Below, in pieces: positions 23,614 through 32,464 of a DNA stretch of 50,189 nucleotides; the stretch's first letter is position 1, and each line of letters opens with the position of its first letter. The DNA is from Streptosporangiales bacterium (GTDB taxonomy: Bacteria > Actinomycetota > Actinomycetes > Streptosporangiales > WHSR01): assembly GCA_009379995.1 (NCBI GenBank), contig WHSR01000029.1, positions 1-50,189 on the forward strand, in the 5' to 3' direction. Position numbers and translations under genes: made by a program. The notes beneath the pieces were generated by a model. That model ran no database searches and had not been told where the DNA came from. It saw only the letters and a list, made by a program, of their open reading frames with translations.

Positions 23614-24686
23614 ACCCGACCTCCGGCCGTCTCGACCACCTCGGCCACCTCGACAGCGGCACCCCGCCGCTCGGAGGAGACGAGAGCGGCCCGTACGACC
23701 GCGAGCGCCCGGATCGCCTCGGCCGCGCCGACCTCGACCTTGGCCTCGCCGCGGATGGCGAGCGCGAACTCCTCGAGCTGCTCGCGGAACATGTCGGTGC
23801 GGGGCAACTCGACGCGGGACCGCTCCGACTCGCCGTACACCTGCGCGTCCAGCGTGCTGTGGTCGTCGGCCTCGTGCGAGGCGGTCCAGTGGGTGAAGTC
23901 GAGGTCGTAGCGCAGGTTCGCCTTCGTGCCCTGGAGGTTGATCGTGTAGACGCCGGGCGACGCCCAGCCCGACCCGAGGTAGCCGAGCGCGCCGGACTCG
24001 AACTCGAGGATCGCCATCCCCGCGTCCGGGATCTCGGCCTGGGTGAACAGCCGGCGGGCGTGAGCGCTCACCGACCGCACCGGCCCCAGCAGGTGCTGCA
24101 GGTTGTCGGTGTGGTGCACGCCGAGCTGGATGAGGGAGCCGCCAGGGCTTCGGTCCGCGTACCAGCGCCAGGTCTCCGGCGTAAGCTCCAGGCCGCGCTC
24201 GTTGGAGAAGTTGGCCTCGGCGAGGGAGACCTCACCGAGCCGCCCCTCGTCGATCCACCGCCGCATCTGCCGGCAGCCGGACAGCCGGCGCGCCGAGTGC
24301 CCCACCGCGAAGGCCCGCCCCGACGCCCGCACCGCTTCCGCGACCGCCGCCGCGTCCTCCAGGGTGTGCGTGATCGGCTTGTCCACGTACACCCCCTTGC
24401 CGGCCTCCAGCGCCTCGATGATGAGCGACCGATGGGTGTCGTTGGGCGTGACGATCAGCACCCCCTCGACCTCGTCGTCGTCGAGCAGCTCCTGGTACGT
24501 CGCGGCGCTGCGCGGGACGCCGAACTCCTCACAGAACTCGCGGCGCTTGTCCTCGCTGCGTGTGTAGCAGCTGACCAGCTCGATGACGTCTCCCCGCTGA
24601 GCGCCGCGGGCCAGGACGTTCGCCCACCGCCCCAGGCCCACCGCCGCCAGCCGTACCCGTCCGCCTACCCGGTCGGCCATGCTCAT
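23610..24686 (-). CDS. Gfo/Idh/MocA-family oxidoreductase (cluster C)
   Basis: A 358-residue NAD(P)-dependent dehydrogenase. The N-terminal Rossmann domain has VRLAAVGLGRWANVLARGA and the family lysine motif DKPITHTLEDA; the C-terminal alpha/beta domain includes GGSLIQLGVHHTDNLQHLLG with the catalytic-site D/H pair. Members oxidise hydroxyl groups of sugars, inositols or aromatic cis-diols. It overlaps the creatininase stop by ATGA and the cupin start. In cluster C it probably oxidises an intermediate released by the amidohydrolase. Confidence 0.9.
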   Translation of the reverse strand: MSMADRVGGRVRLAAVGLGRWANVLARGAQRGDVIELVSCYTRSEDKRREFCEEFGVPRSAATYQELLDDDEVEGVLIVTPNDTHRSLIIEALEAGKGVYVDKPITHTLEDAAAVAEAVRASGRAFAVGHSARRLSGCRQMRRWIDEGRLGEVSLAEANFSNERGLELTPETWRWYADRSPGGSLIQLGVHHTDNLQHLLGPVRSVSAHARRLFTQAEIPDAGMAILEFESGALGYLGSGWASPGVYTINLQGTKANLRYDLDFTHWTASHEADDHSTLDAQVYGESERSRVELPRTDMFREQLEEFALAIRGEAKVEVGAAEAIRALAVVRAALVSSERRGAAVEVAEVVETAGGRV

Positions 24687-25462
24687 CCTCCTCGGTTATC
24701 CGTCGGCCCGCCGCGCTCTCGGGCGCGCGTGACCCGCTCGACGCCGCGCACCACCTCGCCGGCCACCGTGTCCACGAACGCCTCGGCCCGCTCCGGGGTG
24801 GCCCAGCCGGGGTCGCCGTACCATCCGTCCTCGACCAGCTCGGTGACGTCGGTGACGAACCCGTACACCTCGTGGGAGCGCCGCATCTCGTCCATGGCCT
24901 CGGCGCCGGGCGGCCTGCTCGGCCGACCGGCTCGCTCCAGCCGCAGCAGCGCCGGGTCGTAGGCCATGACCGCGAGGGTCTCGATGCCGCCCCCGTGGGT
25001 CAGCTCGCCGCCCTCCGCGGCGTAGCGGCGTTGTGCCACGTAACAGGCCTGCGCGACCACGAACGTCGCGCCGTGCTCGCGCTGCAGGTCGGTGGCGACC
25101 GCGTTCAGCGAGGCCGTGTTGCCCTCGTGCCAGTTGACGAAGACCAGCGCCCGGACGCCGAGACGTATGAGCTCCTCGCACACATCCCGGAGGAGCAGCT
25201 CGAACGTCCCCCGGGACAGCGAGATCGTGCCAGGGTGCCCGGCGTGTATCGGCGTGACGCCGTACGGCCCGAACGGTACGAACAGCGCGTCGAGCCGGTC
25301 GGCGACCGCCTCGGCGATCAGCTCGGCGGCAAACGTGTCGGTGCCGCACGGCAGGTGCGGACCGTGCTGCTCGACGCTGCCGAACGGAAGCACCGCGACT
25401 GGGTTGCGTTCGATGACGCGCGCGACGTCGGGGCTGGTCAGGTCGTGGATCGCGGACGTCAT
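24683..25462 (-). CDS. Creatininase-family amidohydrolase
   Basis: A 259-residue protein with the family metal motif PFGSVEQHGPHLPCGTDT (Glu, His, Asp ligands), then ISLSRGTFELLLRDVCEEL, VFVNWHEGN (in place of the common NGHGGN) and HGGGIETLAVMAY with the last Glu ligand. Known relatives hydrolyse creatinine, formamidopyrimidines or the mycofactocin precursor peptide; the NWHEGN variant suggests another substrate. It overlaps both neighbours (ATGA) between the 2-hydroxyacid dehydrogenase and Gfo/Idh/MocA gene. Likely reaction: hydrolysis of a cyclic or linear amide. Confidence 0.88.
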   Translation of the reverse strand: MTSAIHDLTSPDVARVIERNPVAVLPFGSVEQHGPHLPCGTDTFAAELIAEAVADRLDALFVPFGPYGVTPIHAGHPGTISLSRGTFELLLRDVCEELIRLGVRALVFVNWHEGNTASLNAVATDLQREHGATFVVAQACYVAQRRYAAEGGELTHGGGIETLAVMAYDPALLRLERAGRPSRPPGAEAMDEMRRSHEVYGFVTDVTELVEDGWYGDPGWATPERAEAFVDTVAGEVVRGVERVTRARERGGPTDNRGG

Positions 25463-26451
25463 CGACGGTTCCCCTCCGCCGCGGCGCGCGGGGCGACAAC
25501 GACGTCGAGCGGCGGTTCTCCGCGTACCAGGCGAGCCGCCTCCTCCGCCGCCTTGGTGCGCAGGTCGACCTCGGATTGCTCGGTGTACCAGGCCATGTGG
25601 GGGGTGAGAATCAGCCGGTCGGCGACCGCGGAGAACTCCCCGACGTCGGGTGGCTCGGGATGGTAGACGTCGAGCGCGGCGATGCGGGGACGGTCCGCAC
25701 CCATCCCGCGTACCAGCGCGGCGGCGTCCACCAGCGACCCGCGCGCGGTGTTCACCAGCACCGAGCCGGCCTTCATCCGGGCCAGCGCGGCGGCGTCCAG
25801 CAGCGGCCGGCCATCCGAGGCACCGGGTACGTGCAACGAGACGACGTCGGAGTCCGCCAGCACCTGGTCGAACGTCGCGGAGGTGACCGCGGCGCCGCCG
25901 GCCGCCTCGGTGACCGACACGTACGGATCGTGGGCGAGGACCCGGAAGCCGAGCGCGGCCAGCTGCCGGCCGACCCGGGCGCCGATGCGCCCGAACCCGA
26001 TCACTCCCGCGGTCGTCGCGGACGGCAGGTGCAGCGGACGAAGCTCACCGAACCCCCAGCCGCCCGCGCGGACCCGCGCGTCGGCCTCGCGCAGCCGCCG
26101 GAGCCCGGCCAGGATCAGCGTCACCGCGTGGATCGCGACGGCCTCGGTGCCGTAGTCGGACACCCGCGCCACCCAGATGCCGGCGCGCTCGGCCGCCGCC
26201 AGGTCGATCGAGTCGGTGCCGACGCCGTACCGGACGATGCCGCGGCAGGACAGGCGCTCGATGACCCCCGCGTCGAACCTCGGCGCGGCGCCGGCGAGGA
26301 TGACGTCAGCGCCGTCGGCCGCCGCGAGGATGTCCGCGCCGTCCCGGCCGGCGCCGGCGACCAGCCGCACGCCGAGGGGCTCGAGAATGGCCTCCTCGAT
26401 GGCCAGATCCTGGTAGCGGGTCCCGAGGATCGCGACCGTCGCCGTGGACAC
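25459..26451 (-). CDS. D-2-hydroxyacid dehydrogenase (CtBP/PGDH-like)
   Basis: A 330-residue NAD-dependent dehydrogenase of the phosphoglycerate dehydrogenase/CtBP fold. GVIGFGRIGARVGRQLAALG is the nucleotide motif; VNTARGSLVD has the catalytic Arg, ALDVYHPEPP the Glu and ILTPHMAWYT the His, so it should be active. It reduces 2-keto acids or oxidises D-2-hydroxy acids. First gene of the four-gene cluster C, with a LacI-type operator about 65-80 bp upstream. The tail (VVVAPRAAAEGNRR) overlaps the creatininase start. Confidence 0.9.
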   Translation of the reverse strand: MSTATVAILGTRYQDLAIEEAILEPLGVRLVAGAGRDGADILAAADGADVILAGAAPRFDAGVIERLSCRGIVRYGVGTDSIDLAAAERAGIWVARVSDYGTEAVAIHAVTLILAGLRRLREADARVRAGGWGFGELRPLHLPSATTAGVIGFGRIGARVGRQLAALGFRVLAHDPYVSVTEAAGGAAVTSATFDQVLADSDVVSLHVPGASDGRPLLDAAALARMKAGSVLVNTARGSLVDAAALVRGMGADRPRIAALDVYHPEPPDVGEFSAVADRLILTPHMAWYTEQSEVDLRTKAAEEAARLVRGEPPLDVVVAPRAAAEGNRR

Positions 26452-26493
26452 CGGTCACCGGTTCCTCTCGTCGATAAGCGCGCTTCGAGAGGA

Positions 26494-26532
26494 AGCCTAG
26501 CCCGCGAGGCCGATCGCTGCAATCGTTTGTGG
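26494..26532 (-). promoter_or_regulatory. Cluster C promoter with LacI-type operator, site 3
   Basis: On the minus strand TTGCAG (26522-26517), a 17-bp spacer and TAGGCT (26499-26494) form a reasonable promoter. The -35 is part of CCACAAACGATTGCAG (26532-26517, minus strand), which shares CAAACGATTGC exactly with site 2. The operator is oriented with the operon as at sites 1 and 2, but overlaps the -35 rather than the start site. Confidence 0.5.
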
Positions 26533-26650
26533 CACCCGCCACAGCGGGCCGGGCCACCCGTGACGACGACGTCTGATTCCCGCGAGTATCCGGGATGAGC
26601 TGCACGGTAGCTTTGGAGTCAAGGTTGGAAGACGGCGGAACGGGACGACC

Positions 26651-28243
26651 ATGCGAGCAGCGGAAACGAGCCGGGACCGGTTGGGCAGGCTGGACGGCGG
26701 ACTGGATTTCGACGCGTGCTACCGCGCGATCGAGGCGCGCGACGCCCGGTTCGACGGCCGGTTCTACACGGGCGTCACGAGCACCGGCGTGTTCTGCCGG
26801 CCGATCTGCCCGGCGCGTACGCCGTCCCCGAAGAACGTCCGCTTCTTCCGGTACGCGGCAGTGGCGCTGGCCGCCGGCTTCCGACCGTGCCGGCGCTGCC
26901 GGCCGGAGGCGAGCCCGGACTCCCCGGACTGGGACGTACGCGGCGACCTGATCGGACGAGGGCTGCGGCTGATCGCCGAGGGAGTGGTGGACGCCGAGAG
27001 CGTACGCGGTCTCGCGAGCCGGCTCGCGGTCACCGAACGTCACCTGCACCGGGTGTTCGTGGCCGAGCTCGGTGTCGGCCCGCTGGCGCTGGCCCGTACC
27101 CGCCGCGTGCAGCTCGCCCGGCGGCTGCTCGAGGAGACCTCGATGCCGGTCACCGACGTCGCGTTCGCCAGCGGGTTCGGCAGCGTGCGGCAGTTCAACG
27201 CGAGCATGCTGGCCGCCTACGGGCGTCCGCCGCGCGAGCTGCGGCACCCGCGACGCCGGCCGGAGGCGGGGGACGAGCGGGCCGGCGCGGGTGTCGCCGA
27301 GCTGACGATGCGGCTGGCGTATCGCCCGCCGCTCGATGTGGCCGCGATCCTCGGCTTCCTGGGCACCCGCGCGGTCCCCGGAGTCGAGGAGGTGGCCGAC
27401 GGGTACTACGCGCGCACGGTCCGCACCGCGTCAGGTGAGGGCATCGTCCGGCTCGCCCTGTCCGGTCCTGCTGCCCGGGAGGCGGCCGGCGCGCCGTACG
27501 TCGCGCTCACGCTCGTCGCGGACGACACGCACGGGATCGCCCGCACCGTCGCTCGGTCCCGCCGGCTGCTCGACCTCGACGCCGACCCGCAGGCGGTGGG
27601 CGAGGTCCTCGCCCGGGACCCAGCGCTGGCTGCGCTGGTACGGCGCCGGCCCGGTATCCGACTGCCCGGCGCGTTCGACGGCTTCGAGCTCGCCGTCCGG
27701 GCGGTCCTCGGCCAGCAGGTCTCGGTGCCGGCGGCGAGCACGCTCGCCGGCCGGCTCGTCGCCCGGCTGGGCAAGCCGCTCACCCGGCCGGTCGGGCGGC
27801 TCACCCACCTGTTCCCGGCCGCCGCGGACGTGGCCGAGGCCGACCTGTCCGGGCTCGGGTTCCCCGGGTCGCGGGGACGGACGCTGCGGGCGCTCGCACA
27901 GGGCGTGGCCGCCGGGGACCTGGTGCTGGACGGCAGCGCCGATCCGGCCGAGACGGTCGCCCGGCTGCGTGCGCTCCCCGGCGTAGGGCCGTGGACGGCC
28001 GCGTACATCGCGATGCGTGCGCTGCGCGACCCGGACGCGTTCCCCGACGGTGACCTGGCGCTGCTGCGCGCGCTCGACCGTCTCGGCGTGCCGGTCTCAC
28101 GGTCGGCCACCTGGCGGCCCTGGCGCGGCTACGCCGCCATGCACCTGTGGACCTGGCTGTACCCACCGGACCCATCCGAGGACCCACCCGATGACCCGTC
28201 GGAGGTCTCACCCGCCCACTCACCCACCCAGGAGATGGAATGA
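26651..28243 (+). CDS. Ada-type methyltransferase/AraC activator fused to AlkA DNA glycosylase
   Basis: A 530-residue fusion. The Ada N-terminal zinc domain has Cys49, Cys53, Cys80 and Cys83 (GVFCRPICPAR, PCRRCRPE) with the same spacing as E. coli Ada Cys38/42/69/72. An AraC-type helix-turn-helix follows (about 95-205: LASRLAVTERHLHRVF, VTDVAFASGFGSVRQFN). From about 215 comes AlkA 3-methyladenine glycosylase, with LGQQVSVPAASTLAGRL, the helix-hairpin-helix LRALPGVGPWTAAYIAMRA and catalytic Asp468 (FPDGDLAL). It senses methylphosphotriesters, activates repair genes and excises alkylated bases. The tail is Pro/Asp/Ser-rich. It overlaps ogt by ATGA. Confidence 0.93.
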   Translation: MRAAETSRDRLGRLDGGLDFDACYRAIEARDARFDGRFYTGVTSTGVFCRPICPARTPSPKNVRFFRYAAVALAAGFRPCRRCRPEASPDSPDWDVRGDLIGRGLRLIAEGVVDAESVRGLASRLAVTERHLHRVFVAELGVGPLALARTRRVQLARRLLEETSMPVTDVAFASGFGSVRQFNASMLAAYGRPPRELRHPRRRPEAGDERAGAGVAELTMRLAYRPPLDVAAILGFLGTRAVPGVEEVADGYYARTVRTASGEGIVRLALSGPAAREAAGAPYVALTLVADDTHGIARTVARSRRLLDLDADPQAVGEVLARDPALAALVRRRPGIRLPGAFDGFELAVRAVLGQQVSVPAASTLAGRLVARLGKPLTRPVGRLTHLFPAAADVAEADLSGLGFPGSRGRTLRALAQGVAAGDLVLDGSADPAETVARLRALPGVGPWTAAYIAMRALRDPDAFPDGDLALLRALDRLGVPVSRSATWRPWRGYAAMHLWTWLYPPDPSEDPPDDPSEVSPAHSPTQEME

Positions 28244-28752
28244 CAGTGATCCGTGCGACCGTGATGACGACGCCGATCGGGCCGCTCAGCCTGCTCGCCC
28301 GGGACGGCGTCCTGGTCGGCGCCGGCTTTACCCCCGAGCCGAAGGATCTCTACGGCCGCCTGCACGCCGGCCTGCGTGACGACGACCTGGAGATCGTGGA
28401 CGATCTCGGCACGCTCAGCGAGCGGGTGCGCGCGTACTTCGACGGCGATCTCGCCGCGCTCGACACACTGCAGGTGCGGCAGGTCGGCACGCCACTGCGG
28501 GAACGCCTGTGGGAGGCGCTGCGCCGGGTGCCCGCCGGGCAGACCGTCACCTACGGCGAGCTCGCCGTCATGGCCGGACGCCCCGGCGCGGCGCGCGTTG
28601 CCGGCGGTGCCTGCGCGAGCAACCTCATCGCCCCGATCGTGCCCTGTCACCGCGTGGTGCCGGCGGCGGGCGGCCTGGGCGGCTACTACTACGGCCTCGA
28701 CCACAAGCGCCGCCTGCTCGAGCACGAGGGCGCCCTGGTCCCCTCGGCCTGA
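28240..28752 (+). CDS. ogt: Methylated-DNA-[protein]-cysteine S-methyltransferase
   Basis: A 170-residue O6-alkylguanine alkyltransferase. The acceptor motif IVPCHRVVPAAG has Cys136 and is preceded by the winged helix RVPAGQTVTYGELAVMAGRPGAARVAG with the Arg finger region. It transfers alkyl groups from O6-alkylguanine to itself in a suicide reaction. ATG 28240 overlaps the ada-alkA stop, so both alkylation-repair activities are co-expressed; this pairing is common in actinobacteria. Confidence 0.93.
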   Translation: MTVIRATVMTTPIGPLSLLARDGVLVGAGFTPEPKDLYGRLHAGLRDDDLEIVDDLGTLSERVRAYFDGDLAALDTLQVRQVGTPLRERLWEALRRVPAGQTVTYGELAVMAGRPGAARVAGGACASNLIAPIVPCHRVVPAAGGLGGYYYGLDHKRRLLEHEGALVPSA

Positions 28753-28770
28753 CCCGCTTCGGTCCTCCCA

Positions 28771-28818
28771 GCGAAGGGGCCGTTCATCCTGGAGCCAACG
28801 GATGGACGGCCCCTTCGC
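28771..28818. terminator. Hairpin after ogt (likely terminator)
   Basis: Arms of 19 nt at 28771-28789 and 28800-28818 begin GCGAAGGGGCCG and end CGGCCCCTTCGC, pairing completely in RNA with one G-U wobble and a 10-nt loop. There is no U tract, as usual for actinobacterial terminators. It separates ogt from the membrane-protein operon. Confidence 0.7.
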
Positions 28819-28923
28819 CGTGACCGAGCCGGCCTACACGGAAACTACCTTCGTCCGGGCGACTACTTGACGAGATGGAAAGTACTTGTCAGGATGGCGC
28901 ACAACCTACCCACTGGAGACGTC

Positions 28924-29349
28924 ATGGTCGTCGACGAACCAGATGCGGCCGAGGCCGCTGCCACGCTCACGGAGGCCGAGCGCATCCACGGGATCGTGCG
29001 GAGACGCGGCAGTTGGTACGTGTATTACCAGGTGATCTACGGTGTGATGATCTTCACGGCGACGCTCATCCTGGGGATGTTTCCCTCCTGGTGGTCGCCT
29101 GCGGTCGTCGCGGTCGGCTGCTTTGGACTGGGATTGGCGGGGGTGTTCCACTCGCGGCGCCAACCCGTGGCCGTACGGGACGGCTCCCGGAACCTCAACG
29201 TCGCCACGGCGGTCTCGCTCCCCGTGTACCTCGCGGTCTGTTTTGTCGGGCTCCTCGTCTTCGAGCAGAACCTCGCCTGGTGGCTGCCCGGCGCGGCGGC
29301 CGCGGCCATGCCGCCGTTCGTCTACGCCTACCGGGAGGCCCGGCGATGA
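28924..29349 (+). CDS. Small membrane protein, paralogue 1 of 3
   Basis: About 141 residues from ATG 28924, with GGAG seven bases upstream; an ATG at 28867 lacks a ribosome site. A hydrophilic N-terminus (EAERIHGIVRRRGSWYVYYQ) precedes four hydrophobic helices, ending WWLPGAAAAAMPPFVYAYREARR. The layout 'RRxSWYV', four helices, then 'WWLPGA..A..PF..AY.E.RR' recurs in the next two genes, so all three derive from tandem duplication. No function known. First in a coupled operon ending in a winged-helix regulator. Confidence 0.75.
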   Translation: MVVDEPDAAEAAATLTEAERIHGIVRRRGSWYVYYQVIYGVMIFTATLILGMFPSWWSPAVVAVGCFGLGLAGVFHSRRQPVAVRDGSRNLNVATAVSLPVYLAVCFVGLLVFEQNLAWWLPGAAAAAMPPFVYAYREARR

Positions 29350-29795
29350 CTGAGCAGCAGCGAACCGACGAGCCCGCGGCGGACGCGCTCACCTGGGCCG
29401 ACCGGTTCGACGATCTCGTACGGCGACGCTCTCGGTGGTACGTCCGCTTCCTCCTCGTCTTCGGGTTCGTGGCGCTGGTCGGCACGGCGGTGCCCGGGCT
29501 CGTGAGCAGCGGGTGGGCCGGCGCGGTGTTCGCGGCGGTGTTCGGCAGCTTCGGCGTCGCGACAGCGCTCGCCGCCAGACGCGAGCCCGCCGCGACCCAC
29601 GGGTACCTCCTGCGGCACGCCGTGATCCTGACGGTCTGGACGATCCTGTTCCTGACGGTCGTCAGCGTCGGCGTGGTCGTCTTCCCGGAGGAGCCGGGGT
29701 GGTGGCTGCCCGGCGCCGTCGCCGCCTCCCTGCCCTTCTTCGTCGGCGCGTACCTGGAGACCCGCCGGAGCCCGGCGAGAGAGGAGGAGCGGTGA
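29346..29795 (+). CDS. Small membrane protein, paralogue 2 of 3
   Basis: A 149-residue protein starting at the ATGA overlap with paralogue 1. LTWADRFDDLVRRRSRWYV and WWLPGAVAASLPFFVGAYLETRR mark the shared ends; four helices lie between (FLLVFGFVALVGTAVPGLV, AGAVFAAVFGSFGVATAL, AVILTVWTILFLTVVSVGV, and the C-terminal one). The tail SPAREEER is charged. It probably interacts with its neighbours or forms a hetero-oligomer, given the strict translational coupling; this is inference. Confidence 0.78.
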   Translation: MTEQQRTDEPAADALTWADRFDDLVRRRSRWYVRFLLVFGFVALVGTAVPGLVSSGWAGAVFAAVFGSFGVATALAARREPAATHGYLLRHAVILTVWTILFLTVVSVGVVVFPEEPGWWLPGAVAASLPFFVGAYLETRRSPAREEER

Positions 29796-30151
29796 GCGAG
29801 AGGCAATCCGAGCACGTCGACGCGGCCGACGCGCTCGCGCGGGCCGAGCGGTTGCGCCGCGCGGTGCAGCGGGGATCTCGGTGGTACGTCCGCTACCTGG
29901 TCACGTTCGGCGTCGTGTGGGCGGGCTTCGTCACCGGCCTGTCCGTCCTCTACGCCGGTAGGCATCGGGTCTCCCGGCGCGGGTACGGACGCCTGCACAT
30001 CACCTGGCTCGCCATCTGGTTCGCCCTGTACTGCGCGGTACTGATCCCGGGGATCAGCTGGTTCCACGGGGAGCTGGTCTGGTGGTTGCCCGGCGGCTTC
30101 GTGGTCTCGCTGCCGTGCTTCGTCGCGGCCTATTGGGAGCACCGCCGATGA
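29792..30151 (+). CDS. Small membrane protein, paralogue 3 of 3 (shortened)
   Basis: A 119-residue protein at a GTGA overlap with paralogue 2. It retains ADALARAERLRRAVQRGSRW at the N-terminus and WWLPGGFVVSLPCFVAAYWE at the C-terminus but lacks about 20 residues corresponding to the second helix, having instead YAGRHRVSRRGYGRL. Three helices therefore remain, which would put its C-terminus on the other side of the membrane from its paralogues unless topology is adjusted. Function unknown. Confidence 0.75.
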   Translation: MSERQSEHVDAADALARAERLRRAVQRGSRWYVRYLVTFGVVWAGFVTGLSVLYAGRHRVSRRGYGRLHITWLAIWFALYCAVLIPGISWFHGELVWWLPGGFVVSLPCFVAAYWEHRR

Positions 30152-30456
30152 CCCATCCGCGGCACCAACTCGACGACGTCATCCACAACCCGGTGCGGTT
30201 CTCGATCGTCGCCACGCTCGCCGCCGCCCACAAGGCGGAGTTCGGCTTCGTCCGGGACACTGTCGAGGTGACCGACTCGGTGCTCTCGAAGCAGGTGAGC
30301 ACGCTGGAGGCGGCCGGCTACGTCAACGTGACGAAGGGCTACATCGGCAAGCGGCCACGTACCTGGCTGTCCCTCACCGGGCAGGGCCGCAAGGCGTTCG
30401 AGGCGCACTGTGCCGCGCTGCACGCGATCGCGAACGGCGCGGCGGTCGGCGGGTGA
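30148..30456 (+). CDS. Winged-helix transcriptional regulator (MarR/ArsR-like)
   Basis: A 102-residue regulator with little beyond the DNA-binding domain: HNPVRFSIVATLAAAHKAEF, VTDSVLSKQVSTLEAAGYV (recognition helix) and KGYIGKRPRTWLSLTGQGRKAF (wing). This matches the short 'winged helix DNA-binding' group (HTH_27) often found with small membrane proteins. ATG 30148 overlaps paralogue 3. It probably regulates its own operon; no operator was recognised in the leader at 28819-28923. Confidence 0.85.
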   Translation: MTHPRHQLDDVIHNPVRFSIVATLAAAHKAEFGFVRDTVEVTDSVLSKQVSTLEAAGYVNVTKGYIGKRPRTWLSLTGQGRKAFEAHCAALHAIANGAAVGG

Positions 30457-30543
30457 ACTTCGTCGCGCGGCGAGCCCCTACGACCGGCGCGGCGGCGAGG
30501 GCAGCCTAGACTCCCGAGCGGAGCTGCGAGACGGGAGGATTAG

Positions 30544-32316
30544 GTGCGCAAGGTCCTCATCGCCAACCGCGGAGAGATCGCCGTCCGCATCGGCCGGGCG
30601 TGCCGGGACGCCGGACTGACCAGCGTGGCCGTGTACGCCGAGCCCGACCTCGACGCCCTGCACGTACGGATCGCCGACGAGGCGTACGCCCTCGGCGGGA
30701 GTACGGCGGCGGACAGCTACCTGGACGTCGAGAAGGTCCTGCGTGCCGCGAAGGACGCCGGGGCGGACGCCGTCCACCCCGGCTACGGCTTCCTCGCCGA
30801 GAACGCCGACTTCGCCGACGCCGTCGTGGACGCGGGGCTGATCTGGATAGGTCCCCCGGCCGCCGCGATCCGCGCCCTGGGCGACAAGGTTCGGGCGCGG
30901 CAGATCGCCCGGCAGGTCGGCGCCCCCCTCGCGGCGGGCACACCCAACCCGGTGTCGGGGGCCGAGGAGGTGACGGCGTTCGCCCGGGAGCACGGGCTGC
31001 CGATCGCGATCAAGGCAGCGTTCGGCGGCGGAGGACGCGGGCTGAAGGTGGCACGCACCTACGAAGAGATCCCCGACATGTACGACTCCGCGGTCCGCGA
31101 GGCCACGGCGGCCTTCGGGCGCGGGGAGTGCTTCGTCGAGCGCTACCTCGACCGGCCGCGGCACGTCGAGACCCAGGTCCTCGCGGACGGGCACGGGAAC
31201 GTCGTGGTGATCTCCACCCGGGACTGCTCGCTGCAGCGCCGGCACCAGAAGCTTGTCGAGGAGGCGCCGGCGCCGTTCCTCCATCCGGACCAGGAACGCA
31301 CGCTGTACGAGGCGTCGAAGGCGATCATGGCCGAGGCGGGCTACGTCGGCGCCGGCACCTGCGAGTTCCTCGTGGGCGGCGACGGGTCGGTGTCGTTCCT
31401 CGAGGTCAACACCAGGCTCCAGGTCGAGCACCCGGTGACCGAGGAGGTCAGCGGCATCGACCTGGTACGTGAGCAGCTCCGCGTCGCCGCCGGGGAGGAG
31501 ATCGGCTACCGCGACCCGCCGCTGCGCGGGCACGCCATCGAGTTTCGGATCAACGGCGAGGACCCCGGGCGGAACTTCTTCCCGGTACCGGGCACGGTCG
31601 TCCGGTGGAACCCGCCCGCCGGCCCGGGGGTACGGCTGGACTCCGGGGTCGAGCCGGGCAGCGTGATCGGGCAGGCGTTCGACTCGCTCCTCGCGAAGCT
31701 GATCGTCACCGGGCGCGACCGTACCGAGGCTCTGCAGCGTGCCCGCCGCGCCCTTGCCGAGTTCGAGGTCGAGGGGCTGGCCACGGTGCTTCCGTTCCAC
31801 CGAACGGTCGTCGACGATCCGGCGTTCGCGCCCACCGACCCGGGCGAGCCGTTCTCCGTGCACACCCGGTGGATCGAGGAGGAGTTCGCCGGCGACATCC
31901 CGCCGTACGAGGCCGGGGCCGCGCCCGGCCCGGACGAGCACCCGGAGCGGGAGCGGGTGACTGTCGAGGTCGGCGGCAAGCGGCTGGAGGTCGTCCTGCC
32001 GGCCGGGCTGGGTCTGGACGCGGGTACGGCGGGGGTCGGGCGCGAGGCCCGCAGGCCCCCGAAGCGTGCCGGCGGCTCGGCGGCAGCGCCGGCAGCGGGC
32101 GGCGACGCGCTGGTCAGCCCGATGCAGGGGACCGTGGTCAAGGTGGTCGCCGAGGACGGGCAACGCGTCTCGGCCGGCGACACGATCATCGTCATCGAGG
32201 CGATGAAGATGGAGCAGCCGCTGGCCGCACACAAGGACGGCACGGTGACCGGCCTCGCCGCCGAGGTCGGCGGAACCCTGCAGAACGGTGCGGTCGTCTG
32301 CGAGATCAAGGACTGA
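30544..32316 (+). CDS. Acetyl-/propionyl-CoA carboxylase alpha subunit (biotin carboxylase-BCCP)
   Basis: A 590-residue biotin-dependent carboxylase alpha chain. It starts [20 protein letters not shown]; the ATP-grasp region has [27 protein letters not shown] and [16 protein letters not shown]; the C-terminal biotinyl domain has [11 protein letters not shown] with biotin on about Lys555. This is the size of actinobacterial AccA/PccA proteins, with carboxylase and carrier joined and no long BT domain. It carboxylates biotin for acetyl- or propionyl-CoA carboxylation with a beta subunit encoded elsewhere. GTG 30544 follows GGGAGGA. A long hairpin follows the stop. Confidence 0.93.
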   Translation: MRKVLIANRGEIAVRIGRACRDAGLTSVAVYAEPDLDALHVRIADEAYALGGSTAADSYLDVEKVLRAAKDAGADAVHPGYGFLAENADFADAVVDAGLIWIGPPAAAIRALGDKVRARQIARQVGAPLAAGTPNPVSGAEEVTAFAREHGLPIAIKAAFGGGGRGLKVARTYEEIPDMYDSAVREATAAFGRGECFVERYLDRPRHVETQVLADGHGNVVVISTRDCSLQRRHQKLVEEAPAPFLHPDQERTLYEASKAIMAEAGYVGAGTCEFLVGGDGSVSFLEVNTRLQVEHPVTEEVSGIDLVREQLRVAAGEEIGYRDPPLRGHAIEFRINGEDPGRNFFPVPGTVVRWNPPAGPGVRLDSGVEPGSVIGQAFDSLLAKLIVTGRDRTEALQRARRALAEFEVEGLATVLPFHRTVVDDPAFAPTDPGEPFSVHTRWIEEEFAGDIPPYEAGAAPGPDEHPERERVTVEVGGKRLEVVLPAGLGLDAGTAGVGREARRPPKRAGGSAAAPAAGGDALVSPMQGTVVKVVAEDGQRVSAGDTIIVIEAMKMEQPLAAHKDGTVTGLAAEVGGTLQNGAVVCEIKD

Positions 32317-32335
32317 GCCGCCCGGCCCTCCCCCT

Positions 32336-32400
32336 CGCCGAGATCTATGTTGTGGGGGGCCTAACCGGACAAAACGACCCCCGCAACATAGATCTCGGCG
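32336..32400. terminator. Long hairpin after the carboxylase gene
   Basis: Arms of 23 nt at 32336-32358 and 32378-32400 begin CGCCGAGATCTATGTTG and end CAACATAGATCTCGGCG, pairing throughout with one G-U wobble around a 19-nt loop. Longer than needed for termination; it may be a dispersed intergenic hairpin of this genome acting as terminator. Confidence 0.7.
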
Positions 32401-32464
32401 CGATGGGCGGAACTAGAGGGGTGCCCGGTTCGTCGCCTTGGGTGAAGGAGGCCAGACTTAAGCC

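Noticed and set aside
16046..25462. A classical creatinine degradation pathway (creatininase plus creatinase)
   Set aside because: The M24 protein is too divergent from creatinase in its active-site region, the creatininase-family protein has the variant NWHEGN, and no sarcosine oxidase is present.
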